A stretch of 9,319 bases of DNA from an uncultured Rhodospirillales bacterium (GCA_938074585.1 CALJEW010000139.1:1-9319), one strand, 5' to 3'. Counted from the stretch's first letter, positions 1 to 6,577 are shown. Program-made: numbers and translations. Notes: generated by a model not told the origin, from the letters alone.

Positions 1-1
1 C

Positions 2-1069
2 CCATCAGTGGATGAAAAAGAACTTCAAAACGCTCTGCAAAACATTGCTGATAGCAACAAAACATCTGCGCCTCTCAAGAAAAAACGCAAATCTAAATCT
101 GGCGACGTTGTTATCATCGACTTTGTTGGTAGCGTTGAGGGTGAAGAGTTCCCAGGCGGCAAGGCCGATGGTTACGAATTGGAACTCGGTTCCAATAGCT
201 TTATCCCAGGCTTTGAAGAGCAACTGATTGGTAAAAACGCCGAAGAGAAAGTGCACGTTACCGTCAATTTCCCTGAAGAGTACGGCGCAGCCGAATTAGC
301 CGGTAAAGAAGCGGTATTCAACGTTACGGTCAACGAAATTAAAGAAACAACAGCGACCGAGATTGATGACGAACTGGCGAAAAAACTGGGTTTGGAAAGT
401 CTTGAGAAGCTAAAAGAGACCATCACAGAAGAGCAGGGACGTGAGTTGAAAAACATGTCTCGGACACGGACCAAGCGTTTGTTGCTTGATGCATTGACCG
501 ACTATTGTGACTTTGAAGTTCCAAAAAAATTGACAGAATCAGAGTTTGATACGATTTGGGCTCAATACGAAGAACAGAAAAAATCTGGCGAAGCCAACGA
601 TGAAGACGAAGATTTAAGCGAAGACGAGCAACGCGCAGAATTTCATGGAATTGCAGTTCGCCGTGTGAGCCTAGGCCTCTTGCTTTCTGAAATTGGACGC
701 TTAAATAATATCCAAGTGAGCCAAGATGATGTAACGCGAGCTATTATGCAGCAAGCGCAGCAATATCAAGGTCAAGAGCAAGCTGTTATGGAGTTCTATA
801 AGAATAATCCAGAAGCAATGCAGCAGATTACAGCTCCACTTTATGAAGAAAAAGTCGTTGATTTTATTATTGAGTTAGCAAATGTAACGGACAAAAAAGT
901 TACAGTTGAAGAAATGATGAAGGTATTCGAGACCGACAACGAAGAGGCTGAGAAAAAATCTAAAAAACCAAAGAAAAAAGCGGTTGCTAAGAAAGCCGGC
1001 GATAAAGCTGTTAAGCCAGCGGCTAAAAAGAAAGTTCAAGCTAATAAAAAAGCTGAGAAAAAAGACTAA
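2..1069 (+). CDS. tig: Trigger factor, ribosome-associated chaperone and prolyl isomerase (5' end missing)
   Basis: Trigger factor binds the ribosome at the exit tunnel and shields and folds nascent chains in the cytoplasm. The reading frame is already open at the left edge (codons at 2 and 5), so the GTG at 8 is probably an internal valine and not the start. The N-terminal ribosome-binding domain, roughly the first 110 residues of a protein usually about 430-450 long, lies outside the window. Counting that GTG as residue 1, an FKBP-type prolyl isomerase domain spans about residues 29-112, with DFVGSVEGEEF and the typical FIPGFEEQL segment. The helical C-terminal chaperone domain covers about 113-300. 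Within it is an acidic stretch (197-208, NDEDEDLSEDEQ). The end (316-353) is a lysine-rich tail. The family assignment is firm. The next gene is clpP, after a terminator-like hairpin. Confidence 0.95.
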   Translation, partial: PSVDEKELQNALQNIADSNKTSAPLKKKRKSKSGDVVIIDFVGSVEGEEFPGGKADGYELELGSNSFIPGFEEQLIGKNAEEKVHVTVNFPEEYGAAELAGKEAVFNVTVNEIKETTATEIDDELAKKLGLESLEKLKETITEEQGRELKNMSRTRTKRLLLDALTDYCDFEVPKKLTESEFDTIWAQYEEQKKSGEANDEDEDLSEDEQRAEFHGIAVRRVSLGLLLSEIGRLNNIQVSQDDVTRAIMQQAQQYQGQEQAVMEFYKNNPEAMQQITAPLYEEKVVDFIIELANVTDKKVTVEEMMKVFETDNEEAEKKSKKPKKKAVAKKAGDKAVKPAAKKKVQANKKAEKKD

Positions 1070-1070
1070 T

Positions 1071-1099
1071 TTAACGCACCTGAATTGCGTTGATTTTTT
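1071..1099 (+). terminator. Rho-independent terminator-like hairpin after tig
   Basis: An 8-base-pair stem (TTAACGCA at 1071-1078 with TGCGTTGA at 1086-1093, one T-G pair) encloses a 7-base loop and is followed directly by six T's (1094-1099). It starts two bases after the tig stop codon. The stem is short and has only three G-C pairs, so it may terminate only partly. That would let transcription continue into clpP, whose start is 27 bases further on. Confidence 0.6.
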
Positions 1100-1125
1100 G
1101 GCGTAACAAAAAGGAAAATCCGTTC

Positions 1126-1776
1126 ATGCGCGAACCTGCAGATACCTATATGAACAACCTTGTCCCTATGGTCGTCGAGACCACAAATCGGGGTGAGCGG
1201 TCTTACGATATCTATTCACGCCTGTTAAAAGAACGGATTATATTTTTAACGGGTCAAGTAAACGACCATGTTGCCAGTCTAATTTGTGCACAGTTGTTGT
1301 TTTTAGAATCAGAAAACCCAACAAAAGACATATCTTTTTATATTAATTCGCCTGGTGGTGTTGTTACTGCAGGTTTGGCGATTTACGACACCATGCGTTA
1401 CATTCGCCCCGCAGTCTCTACAGTCTGCATTGGTCAAGCGGCCTCTATGGGTTCGTTGTTGTTGTGTGCTGGTGAATCGGGCAAGCGTTATGCGCTTCCA
1501 AATTCACGGGTCATGGTTCACCAGCCTTCTGGAGGCGCACAGGGTCAAGCATCCGATATCGAAATTCAGGCACGTGAAATTCTTAAGATACGCGAACGCC
1601 TTAATTTAATTTATGTTGAGCATACGGGTAAATCTTTGGATGAGATTGAAAAGGCTTTAGATCGCGATAGTTATTTAAGCTCTGAAGAAGCAAAAGCCTT
1701 TGGCCTTATTGATGAAGTCGTCGACAACCGTCCTGTCCCTGAAGGCGACGATGACACAAAAATTCCAAGTAACTAA
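1126..1776 (+). CDS. clpP: ATP-dependent Clp protease proteolytic subunit ClpP
   Basis: This is the serine peptidase of the barrel-shaped ClpP tetradecamer, which degrades proteins unfolded and fed in by ClpX or ClpA in the cytoplasm. With the ATG at 1126 the protein has 216 residues, the normal family length. The catalytic triad is visible as Ser107 (GQAASMGS), His132 (MVHQPSGG) and Asp181 (LDRDSYLS). The N-terminus, MREPADTYMNNLVPMVVE, is typical of alphaproteobacterial ClpP, and I see no long propeptide. I chose this ATG because AAGGAAA (1111-1117) lies 8 bases upstream. An in-frame TTG at 1090 falls inside the terminator-like hairpin and lacks a ribosome site. Its partner gene clpX follows after 182 bases. 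Confidence 0.97.
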   Translation: MREPADTYMNNLVPMVVETTNRGERSYDIYSRLLKERIIFLTGQVNDHVASLICAQLLFLESENPTKDISFYINSPGGVVTAGLAIYDTMRYIRPAVSTVCIGQAASMGSLLLCAGESGKRYALPNSRVMVHQPSGGAQGQASDIEIQAREILKIRERLNLIYVEHTGKSLDEIEKALDRDSYLSSEEAKAFGLIDEVVDNRPVPEGDDDTKIPSN

Positions 1777-1803
1777 CTTTACTTTTTTCTTTTTAATTTT
1801 TTT
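1767..1803 (+). terminator. Possible weak terminator at the clpP stop codon
   Basis: AAGTAA (1767-1772) and TTACTT (1779-1784) form a perfect 6-base-pair stem with the clpP stop codon in the 6-base loop. Long T-rich runs follow (1785-1803). The stem has a single G-C pair and would be unstable, so this is a weak call resting mainly on the T-tract. Confidence 0.3.
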
Positions 1804-1823
1804 GTATTCTAATCAAACCGTGT

Positions 1824-1862
1824 GTAAATTTGCATTTCAGGAGGTTGAATTGTGCAAATTAC
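1824..1862 (+). promoter_or_regulatory. Inverted repeat with an AGGAGG motif in its loop, upstream of clpX
   Basis: AATTTGCA (1827-1834) and TGCAAATT (1853-1860) form a perfect 8-base-pair inverted repeat. With one bulged A it extends outward by two more pairs (GT at 1824-1825 with AC at 1861-1862). The 18-base loop contains a consensus Shine-Dalgarno sequence, AGGAGG (1839-1844). Eight bases beyond this is GTG at 1852-1854, opening a 6-codon reading frame (MQITVS) that stops at 1872. It could be an RNA control hairpin with a leader peptide, a DNA operator, or chance. Confidence 0.4.
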
Positions 1863-1892
1863 TGTAAGTTAATCAATTTGGCCTGTTTTGCA

Positions 1893-1922
1893 TTGTGTGT
1901 TCCTGCCTCTAGCGGGTAATAT
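1893..1922 (+). promoter_or_regulatory. Candidate sigma70-type promoter for clpX
   Basis: TTGTGT (1893-1898) and TAATAT (1917-1922) are 18 bases apart. The -10 element is good and the -35 weak. Transcription would begin near 1929, about 30 bases before the clpX ATG. This promoter would exclude the upstream hairpin from the clpX message. Confidence 0.4.
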
Positions 1923-1958
1923 GTATTATTCACGTCGTTATACCTTATTGGAGTCTCC

Positions 1959-3227
1959 ATGAGCAAAACCACCAGCGGTGATTCAAAGAACACCCTTTAC
2001 TGCTCCTTCTGCGGAAAGAGTCAGCACGAAGTGCGTAAATTAATCGCTGGGCCGACAGTGTTCATCTGTGATGAATGTGTCGAGCTTTGCATGGACATTA
2101 TTCGCGAGGAACATAAAACAAGTATGGTCAAATCCGGTGATGGCGTACCAACACCGCAAGACATCTGTGAAGTTCTTGATGATTATGTCATAGGCCAGTC
2201 TGGCGCTAAGCGTGTTTTGTCTGTTGCGGTTCATAACCACTACAAACGTTTAAACCATGGAAGTAGCTCAGACAGTGAAGTTGAGCTTGCAAAATCAAAC
2301 ATTATGTTGGTTGGTCCAACAGGTTGCGGTAAAACGTTGTTGGCGCAAACTCTAGCCCGAATACTTGATGTTCCTTTCACAATGGCAGACGCAACGACGC
2401 TGACAGAAGCTGGTTATGTTGGCGAAGACGTCGAGAACATCATTTTGAAGTTATTACAGTCTGCTGATTATAATGTTGAGCGGGCACAGCGTGGCATTGT
2501 CTATATTGATGAGGTTGATAAAATTTCTCGTAAATCTGATAACCCATCAATAACCCGTGATGTTTCTGGCGAAGGTGTTCAACAAGCCTTGTTGAAAATC
2601 ATGGAAGGTACAATAGCGAGCGTTCCTCCTCAGGGTGGGCGCAAGCATCCACAACAAGAGTTTTTGCAAGTTGATACAACAAATATTTTGTTCATCGTTG
2701 GTGGTGCTTTTGCTGGCTTGGATAAAATCATTGCTTCGCGTGGGAAGGGGTCTTCCATTGGTTTTGGTGCTGATGTTGAAGGTGAAGACGAGCGTAAAAC
2801 CGGTGAAATTTTGCAAGATCTAGAGCCTGAAGATTTGTTGAAATTTGGTCTTATCCCAGAATTTGTTGGCCGTCTTCCCGTATTAGCAACGCTTGAAGAC
2901 TTAGATGAAAGCGCATTGATCCAAATTTTAACGGAACCAAAGAACGCATTGGTTAAACAGTATCAACGCTTGTTTGAAATGGAAGATGTTAAGCTTGGGT
3001 TCTCTGAAGGTGCCTTAGAATGTATTGCTGAAAAAGCTGTTGCGCGTAAAACTGGCGCACGTGGACTTCGCTCGATCATGGAAAACATACTTCTAGATAC
3101 AATGTATGATTTGCCGGGTGTTGACGGGGTTGAAGAAATCGTAATTAACCGAGAAGTCGTCGAAGAGTCTGGAAATCCACTCTATATCTATTCAGAGCGG
3201 AAAGATGAAGTTGAAACCAGCGCTTAA
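1959..3227 (+). CDS. clpX: ATP-dependent Clp protease ATP-binding subunit ClpX
   Basis: ClpX is the hexameric AAA+ unfoldase that recognises tagged or native substrates and threads them into ClpP. The 422 residues match the family length. An N-terminal C4 zinc-binding domain has Cys15, Cys18, Cys37 and Cys40. The AAA+ core shows Walker A GPTGCGKT (119-126), the pore-1 loop GYVG (152-155), Walker B VYIDEVDK (181-188), the RKH pore loop (228-230), the arginine finger in EFVGR (Arg305) and sensor 2 in GARGLR (Arg368). The IGF loop that docks onto ClpP is present at 267-269. The ATG at 1959 follows GGAG (1950-1953) with 5 bases between. In Caulobacter, cicA lies between clpP and clpX; here that gap holds no recognisable gene. 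Confidence 0.98.
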   Translation: MSKTTSGDSKNTLYCSFCGKSQHEVRKLIAGPTVFICDECVELCMDIIREEHKTSMVKSGDGVPTPQDICEVLDDYVIGQSGAKRVLSVAVHNHYKRLNHGSSSDSEVELAKSNIMLVGPTGCGKTLLAQTLARILDVPFTMADATTLTEAGYVGEDVENIILKLLQSADYNVERAQRGIVYIDEVDKISRKSDNPSITRDVSGEGVQQALLKIMEGTIASVPPQGGRKHPQQEFLQVDTTNILFIVGGAFAGLDKIIASRGKGSSIGFGADVEGEDERKTGEILQDLEPEDLLKFGLIPEFVGRLPVLATLEDLDESALIQILTEPKNALVKQYQRLFEMEDVKLGFSEGALECIAEKAVARKTGARGLRSIMENILLDTMYDLPGVDGVEEIVINREVVEESGNPLYIYSERKDEVETSA

Positions 3228-3246
3228 CTCTATTTGGTTTGATTGG

Positions 3247-3277
3247 GGTTGCACCATTGTTTACGACACACCATTTA
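3247..3277 (+). promoter_or_regulatory. Candidate heat-shock (sigma32-like) promoter for lon, distal
   Basis: CACCATTTA (3269-3277) differs by one base from the enterobacterial sigma32 -10 consensus CCCCATTTA. The upstream partner GTTGCAC (3248-3254), 14 bases away, keeps only the TTG core of CTTGAAA. Transcription would begin near 3284 and give a leader of about 85 bases that includes the lon ribosome site. Both lon position and family knowledge (lon is in the heat-shock regulon of many proteobacteria) support the idea, but the -35 match is poor. Confidence 0.3.
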
Positions 3278-3321
3278 TTATGTGCATGTTAGATGCCAAC
3301 GACGAGTTCAATTCTATGGTC

Positions 3322-3352
3322 ATTGAAACTATAGTTATTTGTCCTCCATATA
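3322..3352 (+). promoter_or_regulatory. Candidate heat-shock (sigma32-like) promoter for lon, proximal
   Basis: ATTGAAA (3322-3328) and CTCCATATA (3344-3352) are 15 bases apart, each one base off the sigma32 consensus CTTGAAA and CCCCATNTA. The match is better than the distal candidate. The start point would fall around 3358-3360, however, removing most of the AAAAGG ribosome site (3355-3360) from the message and leaving only about 12 leader bases before the GTG. Confidence 0.3.
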
Positions 3353-3370
3353 TGAAAAGGCTACAAGTCT

Positions 3371-5779
3371 GTGACGCACCAAAACGCTAAATACCCAGTC
3401 CTCCCTCTTCGTGACATAGTTGTCTTTCCGCACATGATTGTGCCGCTATTTGTCGGCCGTGAAAAATCAGTTCGCGCTCTTGAAGACGTTATGAAAGATG
3501 ATAAACAAATACTATTGGTTGCTCAAAAAAATGCAACACAAGACGATCCTGCGCCTGGTGATATCTATGATGTTGGTACAGTATCAACAGTTCTACAACT
3601 TCTTAAGCTTCCCGATGGTACGGTTAAAGTTCTCGTTGAAGGTATCCAGCGCGTAAAGATTTCAGAGTTTGTTGATAAACCAGAATTTTTTGAAGCCAAT
3701 GCAATATTGATTGAGGAACAACCTCAAGATGAAGGTGAGCTTGTAGCTCTGTCACGTACGGTTGTTTCTCAATTCGAGCAGTATATAAAGTTAAACAAAA
3801 AAATACCGCCGGAAGTTTTGGTTTCAATCAATCAAATTGAAGATGCTAGCAAACTTGCTGATACCGTTGCATCACACTTGGCCCTTAAAATTTCAGAAAA
3901 ACAGAAATTACTTGAGGCCGTATCGATCACTGAACGCCTTGAAAGTGTTTTTTCCTACATGGAATCTGAAATTGATGTTCTTCAGATAGAGAAAAAGATC
4001 AGAAATCGGGTTAAGCGCCAAATGGAGAAAACTCAGCGCGAGTACTATTTGAATGAGCAATTAAAGGCCATTCAAAAAGAACTTGGCGATTCGGATGACG
4101 GAAAAGACGAAACAGCAGAGCTTGAAGAGAAAATAAAAAAAACCAAGCTTTCAAAAGAAGCTGAAGAGAAATCATTAGCAGAATTGAAAAAGCTTAAATC
4201 CATGAGCCCTATGTCTGCTGAAGCAACGGTTGTGCGCAACTATTTAGATTGGATTCTTGCTATTCCTTGGAAAAAGCGTTCTCGTATGAAAAAAGATCTG
4301 AACGCAGCGCAAGCTGTTCTCGACAAAGATCATTATGGTCTTAAGAAAGTTAAAGAACGGATTATTGAATATTTAGCCGTTCAACAGCGCACAAATAAAG
4401 TTTCTGGACCAATTTTATGTCTCGTTGGCCCTCCGGGTGTTGGAAAAACATCTTTAGGTAAGTCGATCGCAAACGCAACGGGGCGTTCGTTCGTTCGCAT
4501 GTCTTTGGGTGGAGTGCGCGATGAGTCTGAAATTCGGGGCCATCGTAGGACGTATATTGGTTCAATGCCCGGAAAAGTAATTCAGGGCATGAAAAAAGCA
4601 AAAACATCAAATCCTTTGTTCTTATTGGATGAAGTTGATAAAATGGGCCAAGATTGGCGTGGAGATCCAGCATCAGCATTGCTTGAAGTACTCGATCCAG
4701 AGCAAAACAACGCCTTTAGTGACCATTATCTTGAAGTCGATTATGATTTGTCTGACGTTATGTTTGTTACAACAGCAAACACAATGAACATGCCAGCTCC
4801 TCTTTTAGACCGTATGGAGATTATTCGTTTATCTGGTTATACAGAAGACGAAAAAATTGAAATCGCTAAAGGCCACTTGATTTCAAAACAAATAAAGAAT
4901 CATGGTTTAAAAGATGGCGAATGGTTGATTGCAGACTCTGGCCTTCGTGATCTTATTCGATATTACACACGCGAATCGGGTGTACGTAATCTTGAACGTG
5001 AATTAGCCAATTTAGCACGTAAAGCAGTTAAAGAAATTGTGACAAATAATGATGTCACAAGAATTGAAGTCACGGACGAAAACTTGGCGTTATATGCAGG
5101 TATAAAACGCTACCGATTTGGTGAAATTGAAGCAGATGACTTAGTTGGTGTAACAACGGGTCTTGCTTGGACTGAAGTTGGTGGTGAATTACTAAGCATT
5201 GAAGCCGTTATGGTTCCAGGCAAAGGTAAAATGACAATTACTGGAAAATTGGGTGATGTTATGACCGAATCCATTCAGGCTGCAAAATCTTACGTTCAAT
5301 CGCGGTCATTGGACTTTGGCATTATTCCACCAGTGTATACCAAAAATGATATTCACGTTCACGTCCCAGAAGGTGCAACACCAAAAGATGGGCCTTCAGC
5401 TGGAGTGGGAATGGTGACTTCTATTGTTTCCGTACTTACGAACAATGCAGTCCGCAAGGATGTAGCCATGACGGGTGAAGTTACTTTGCGCGGGCGTGTG
5501 TTGCCGATTGGTGGTTTGAAGGAGAAACTTCTTGCTGCTTTGAGAGGTGGTATTAAAACCGTATTGATCCCAAAAGATAATGAAAAAGACTTAGAAGACA
5601 TTCCTGATAATGTAAAAGAAGGGATGGAGATTATTCCAGTCGCCATAGTTGATGAAGTCTTGCAGCATGCACTGGTTAAAGAATTAGTACCTGTTGAATG
5701 GACTGAGGAAGAGACACTTAAATCTTCAATGACTAATTCAACAGATGATGATGACGTGAGTGGTCAGCTTACTCACTAA
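3371..5779 (+). CDS. lon: ATP-dependent Lon protease (endopeptidase La)
   Basis: Lon is a cytoplasmic homohexameric AAA+ serine protease that degrades misfolded proteins and specific regulators. The 802 residues are normal for a bacterial LonA. A LON substrate-binding domain (about 8-200, beginning YPVLPLRDIVVFPHMIVPL) and a coiled-coil helical region (about 200-300) precede the AAA+ module. That module shows Walker A GPPGVGKT (353-360) and Walker B FLLDEVDK (417-424). The protease domain (about 590-775) carries the Ser-Lys dyad: Ser676 in PKDGPSAG and Lys719 in GGLKEKL, the lysine set by the constant spacing from E. coli Lon. The short C-terminal tail is acidic (TDDDDV). The start is GTG at 3371: an in-frame stop at 3353-3355 blocks any earlier start, and AAAAGG (3355-3360) lies 10 bases upstream. 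Confidence 0.98.
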   Translation: MTHQNAKYPVLPLRDIVVFPHMIVPLFVGREKSVRALEDVMKDDKQILLVAQKNATQDDPAPGDIYDVGTVSTVLQLLKLPDGTVKVLVEGIQRVKISEFVDKPEFFEANAILIEEQPQDEGELVALSRTVVSQFEQYIKLNKKIPPEVLVSINQIEDASKLADTVASHLALKISEKQKLLEAVSITERLESVFSYMESEIDVLQIEKKIRNRVKRQMEKTQREYYLNEQLKAIQKELGDSDDGKDETAELEEKIKKTKLSKEAEEKSLAELKKLKSMSPMSAEATVVRNYLDWILAIPWKKRSRMKKDLNAAQAVLDKDHYGLKKVKERIIEYLAVQQRTNKVSGPILCLVGPPGVGKTSLGKSIANATGRSFVRMSLGGVRDESEIRGHRRTYIGSMPGKVIQGMKKAKTSNPLFLLDEVDKMGQDWRGDPASALLEVLDPEQNNAFSDHYLEVDYDLSDVMFVTTANTMNMPAPLLDRMEIIRLSGYTEDEKIEIAKGHLISKQIKNHGLKDGEWLIADSGLRDLIRYYTRESGVRNLERELANLARKAVKEIVTNNDVTRIEVTDENLALYAGIKRYRFGEIEADDLVGVTTGLAWTEVGGELLSIEAVMVPGKGKMTITGKLGDVMTESIQAAKSYVQSRSLDFGIIPPVYTKNDIHVHVPEGATPKDGPSAGVGMVTSIVSVLTNNAVRKDVAMTGEVTLRGRVLPIGGLKEKLLAALRGGIKTVLIPKDNEKDLEDIPDNVKEGMEIIPVAIVDEVLQHALVKELVPVEWTEEETLKSSMTNSTDDDDVSGQLTH

Positions 5780-5835
5780 AATTCATCGTAAATTTGACGA
5801 AACGTGTTTACTTTTAAATAACCGCGATTCGCTTG

Positions 5836-5885
5836 AAAACGCGTTGAATATTCTTGTAACACCATAAACAACGCGTTTTTTCTTT
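5836..5885 (+). terminator. Inverted repeat and T-run after lon, likely terminator
   Basis: AAAACGCGTTG (5836-5846) and CAACGCGTTTT (5869-5879) are perfect 11-base complements, with a 22-base loop and TTCTTT after the second arm. This fits a factor-independent terminator 57 bases past the lon stop, though the loop is long. Each arm also contains the 8-base palindrome AACGCGTT, so a paired protein-binding site is an alternative. I see nothing convincing in the following bases up to the hupB promoter at 5980. Confidence 0.55.
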
Positions 5886-5979
5886 ACCATACTTGATTTA
5901 AATTAGTTTAAACATCGTTGTGGATCGGGTACTTAAGAATAAAACCGCGGATTTCTGGGGAAAATTCATCAAAAGCTAA

Positions 5980-6007
5980 TTGACGAAATCGAAATCTTGA
6001 TTATAAA
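5980..6007 (+). promoter_or_regulatory. Sigma70-type promoter for hupB
   Basis: TTGACG (5980-5985) and TATAAA (6002-6007), each five of six consensus bases, are 16 bases apart. Transcription would start near 6014, giving a leader of about 85 bases that contains the inverted repeat at 6035-6057. This is the best-scoring promoter by eye in the window and fits the high expression expected of HU. Confidence 0.75.
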
Positions 6008-6034
6008 TTAAATTATTACGCGGGTTAAGCAAAG

Positions 6035-6057
6035 TTGGTATAAAATAAGTATACCAA
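6035..6057 (+). repeat. Perfect 8-base inverted repeat in the hupB leader
   Basis: TTGGTATA (6035-6042) and TATACCAA (6050-6057) are exact reverse complements around a 7-base AT spacer. No T-run follows, so it is not a terminator. It lies 41 bases before the hupB ATG and contains TATAAA (6039-6044), which could be a second -10 box, though no good -35 precedes it. The shape suits either a dimeric repressor operator or a leader RNA hairpin. Which protein would bind is unknown. Confidence 0.6.
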
Positions 6058-6098
6058 TTAATTCAAACCATAATAACCTTAATAGATAGGGCCTCAAA

Positions 6099-6371
6099 AT
6101 GAACAAAAATGATTTAGTAGCTACTGTAGCAACAAGCACAGGGTTATCAAAAGCAGACGCAACGAAAGCTGTAGACGGTGTATTCGAAGCAATCACAAGT
6201 ACTCTTAAAGACGGCTCTGAAGTCCGTCTTGTTGGTTTCGGCACATTCAGTGTTTCTGCTCGTGCTGCAACAACCGGCCGCAACCCTCGCACGGGTGAGG
6301 CGATTCAAATTTCGGCATCTAATCAGCCGAAATTCAAGGCCGGAAAAGGCCTTAAAGCTGCTGTTAACTAA
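6099..6371 (+). CDS. hupB: DNA-binding protein HU
   Basis: HU is a small histone-like dimer that bends and wraps DNA without strong sequence preference, shaping the nucleoid and aiding replication, repair and transcription. The 90 residues match the family exactly. The N-terminal helices (MNKNDLVATVA onward) form the dimer core. The family signature GFGTF lies at 46-50, and the DNA-embracing beta arm holds GRNPRTGE (60-67), with Pro63 as the intercalating proline. The C-terminus (KFKAGKGLKAAVN) is standard, with no added lysine-rich tail. AGG (6088-6090) lies 8 bases before the ATG, a modest ribosome site. The gene is a single unit: a promoter at 5980 and a terminator at 6393 bracket it. IHF is excluded because the whole sequence, including the arm, follows HU. 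Confidence 0.97.
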   Translation: MNKNDLVATVATSTGLSKADATKAVDGVFEAITSTLKDGSEVRLVGFGTFSVSARAATTGRNPRTGEAIQISASNQPKFKAGKGLKAAVN

Positions 6372-6392
6372 GACTCTGTTTGATGTTTTTGA

Positions 6393-6426
6393 GATTGGTC
6401 GCCCTTATTGGCGGCCGATTTTATTT
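6393..6426 (+). terminator. Rho-independent terminator of hupB
   Basis: An 11-base-pair stem (6393-6403 with 6410-6420, including three G-T pairs) closes a 6-base CTTATT loop and runs into a T-rich tract (TTATTT, 6421-6426). It starts 21 bases after the hupB stop codon and separates hupB from the tRNA genes. Confidence 0.85.
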
Positions 6427-6451
6427 GTTAAAAAAATATCAATTAAAACGC

Positions 6452-6481
6452 TTGTTATTGTCCGGTAAGAACGAGTATCTA
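6452..6481 (+). promoter_or_regulatory. Possible promoter for tRNA-Val
   Basis: TTGTTA (6452-6457) and TATCTA (6476-6481) are 18 bases apart and lie about 20 bases upstream of the tRNA. Both boxes are imperfect. A separate promoter is expected because the hupB terminator lies just upstream. Confidence 0.35.
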
Positions 6482-6501
6482 TCGGAACTAATAAGTTAAG
6501 T

Positions 6502-6577
6502 GGGTGGTTAGCTCAGCTGGGAGAGCATCTCGTTTACACCGAGAATGTCGGGGGTTCGAGCCCCTCACCACCCACCA
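6502..6577 (+). tRNA. tRNA-Val, anticodon UAC
   Basis: A complete cloverleaf of 76 bases that includes the encoded CCA (6575-6577). The acceptor stem pairs GGGTGGT (6502-6508) with ACCACCC (6567-6573). The D stem is GCTC/GAGC (6511-6514 with 6523-6526). The anticodon stem is TCTCG/CGAGA and the loop TTTACAC places anticodon TAC at 6535-6537, reading valine codon GUA and probably other GUN codons by wobble. The T arm is GGGGG, loop TTCGAGC, CCCTC. All stems are intact. It decodes in the cytoplasm after charging by valyl-tRNA synthetase. Confidence 0.97.

Noticed and set aside
8..10. GTG as the true start of trigger factor
   Set aside because: The frame is open to the window edge and the essential N-terminal ribosome-binding domain would be missing; it is an internal valine of a truncated gene.
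1090..1125. Upstream TTG start of clpP adding 12 residues
   Set aside because: It lies within the terminator hairpin, has no ribosome site, and the added residues do not resemble ClpP N-termini; the ATG at 1126 has a good site.
1951..1955. GANTC (CcrM methylation) site next to the clpX start
   Set aside because: Such 5-base sites are expected dozens of times in a window this size; nothing shows this one is special.
5889..5905. TTAA-N6-TTAA resembling a CtrA site
   Set aside because: The CtrA full site needs a 7-base spacer; in AT-rich sequence this spacing arises easily by chance.
5915..5925. DnaA-box-like TGTGGATC before hupB
   Set aside because: It matches only about seven of nine consensus positions, is single, and there is no cluster or AT-rich unwinding pattern typical of an origin.
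6008..6292. Minus-strand reading frame across the hupB promoter and gene
   Set aside because: It is the antisense shadow of hupB, has no ribosome site and resembles no protein family.
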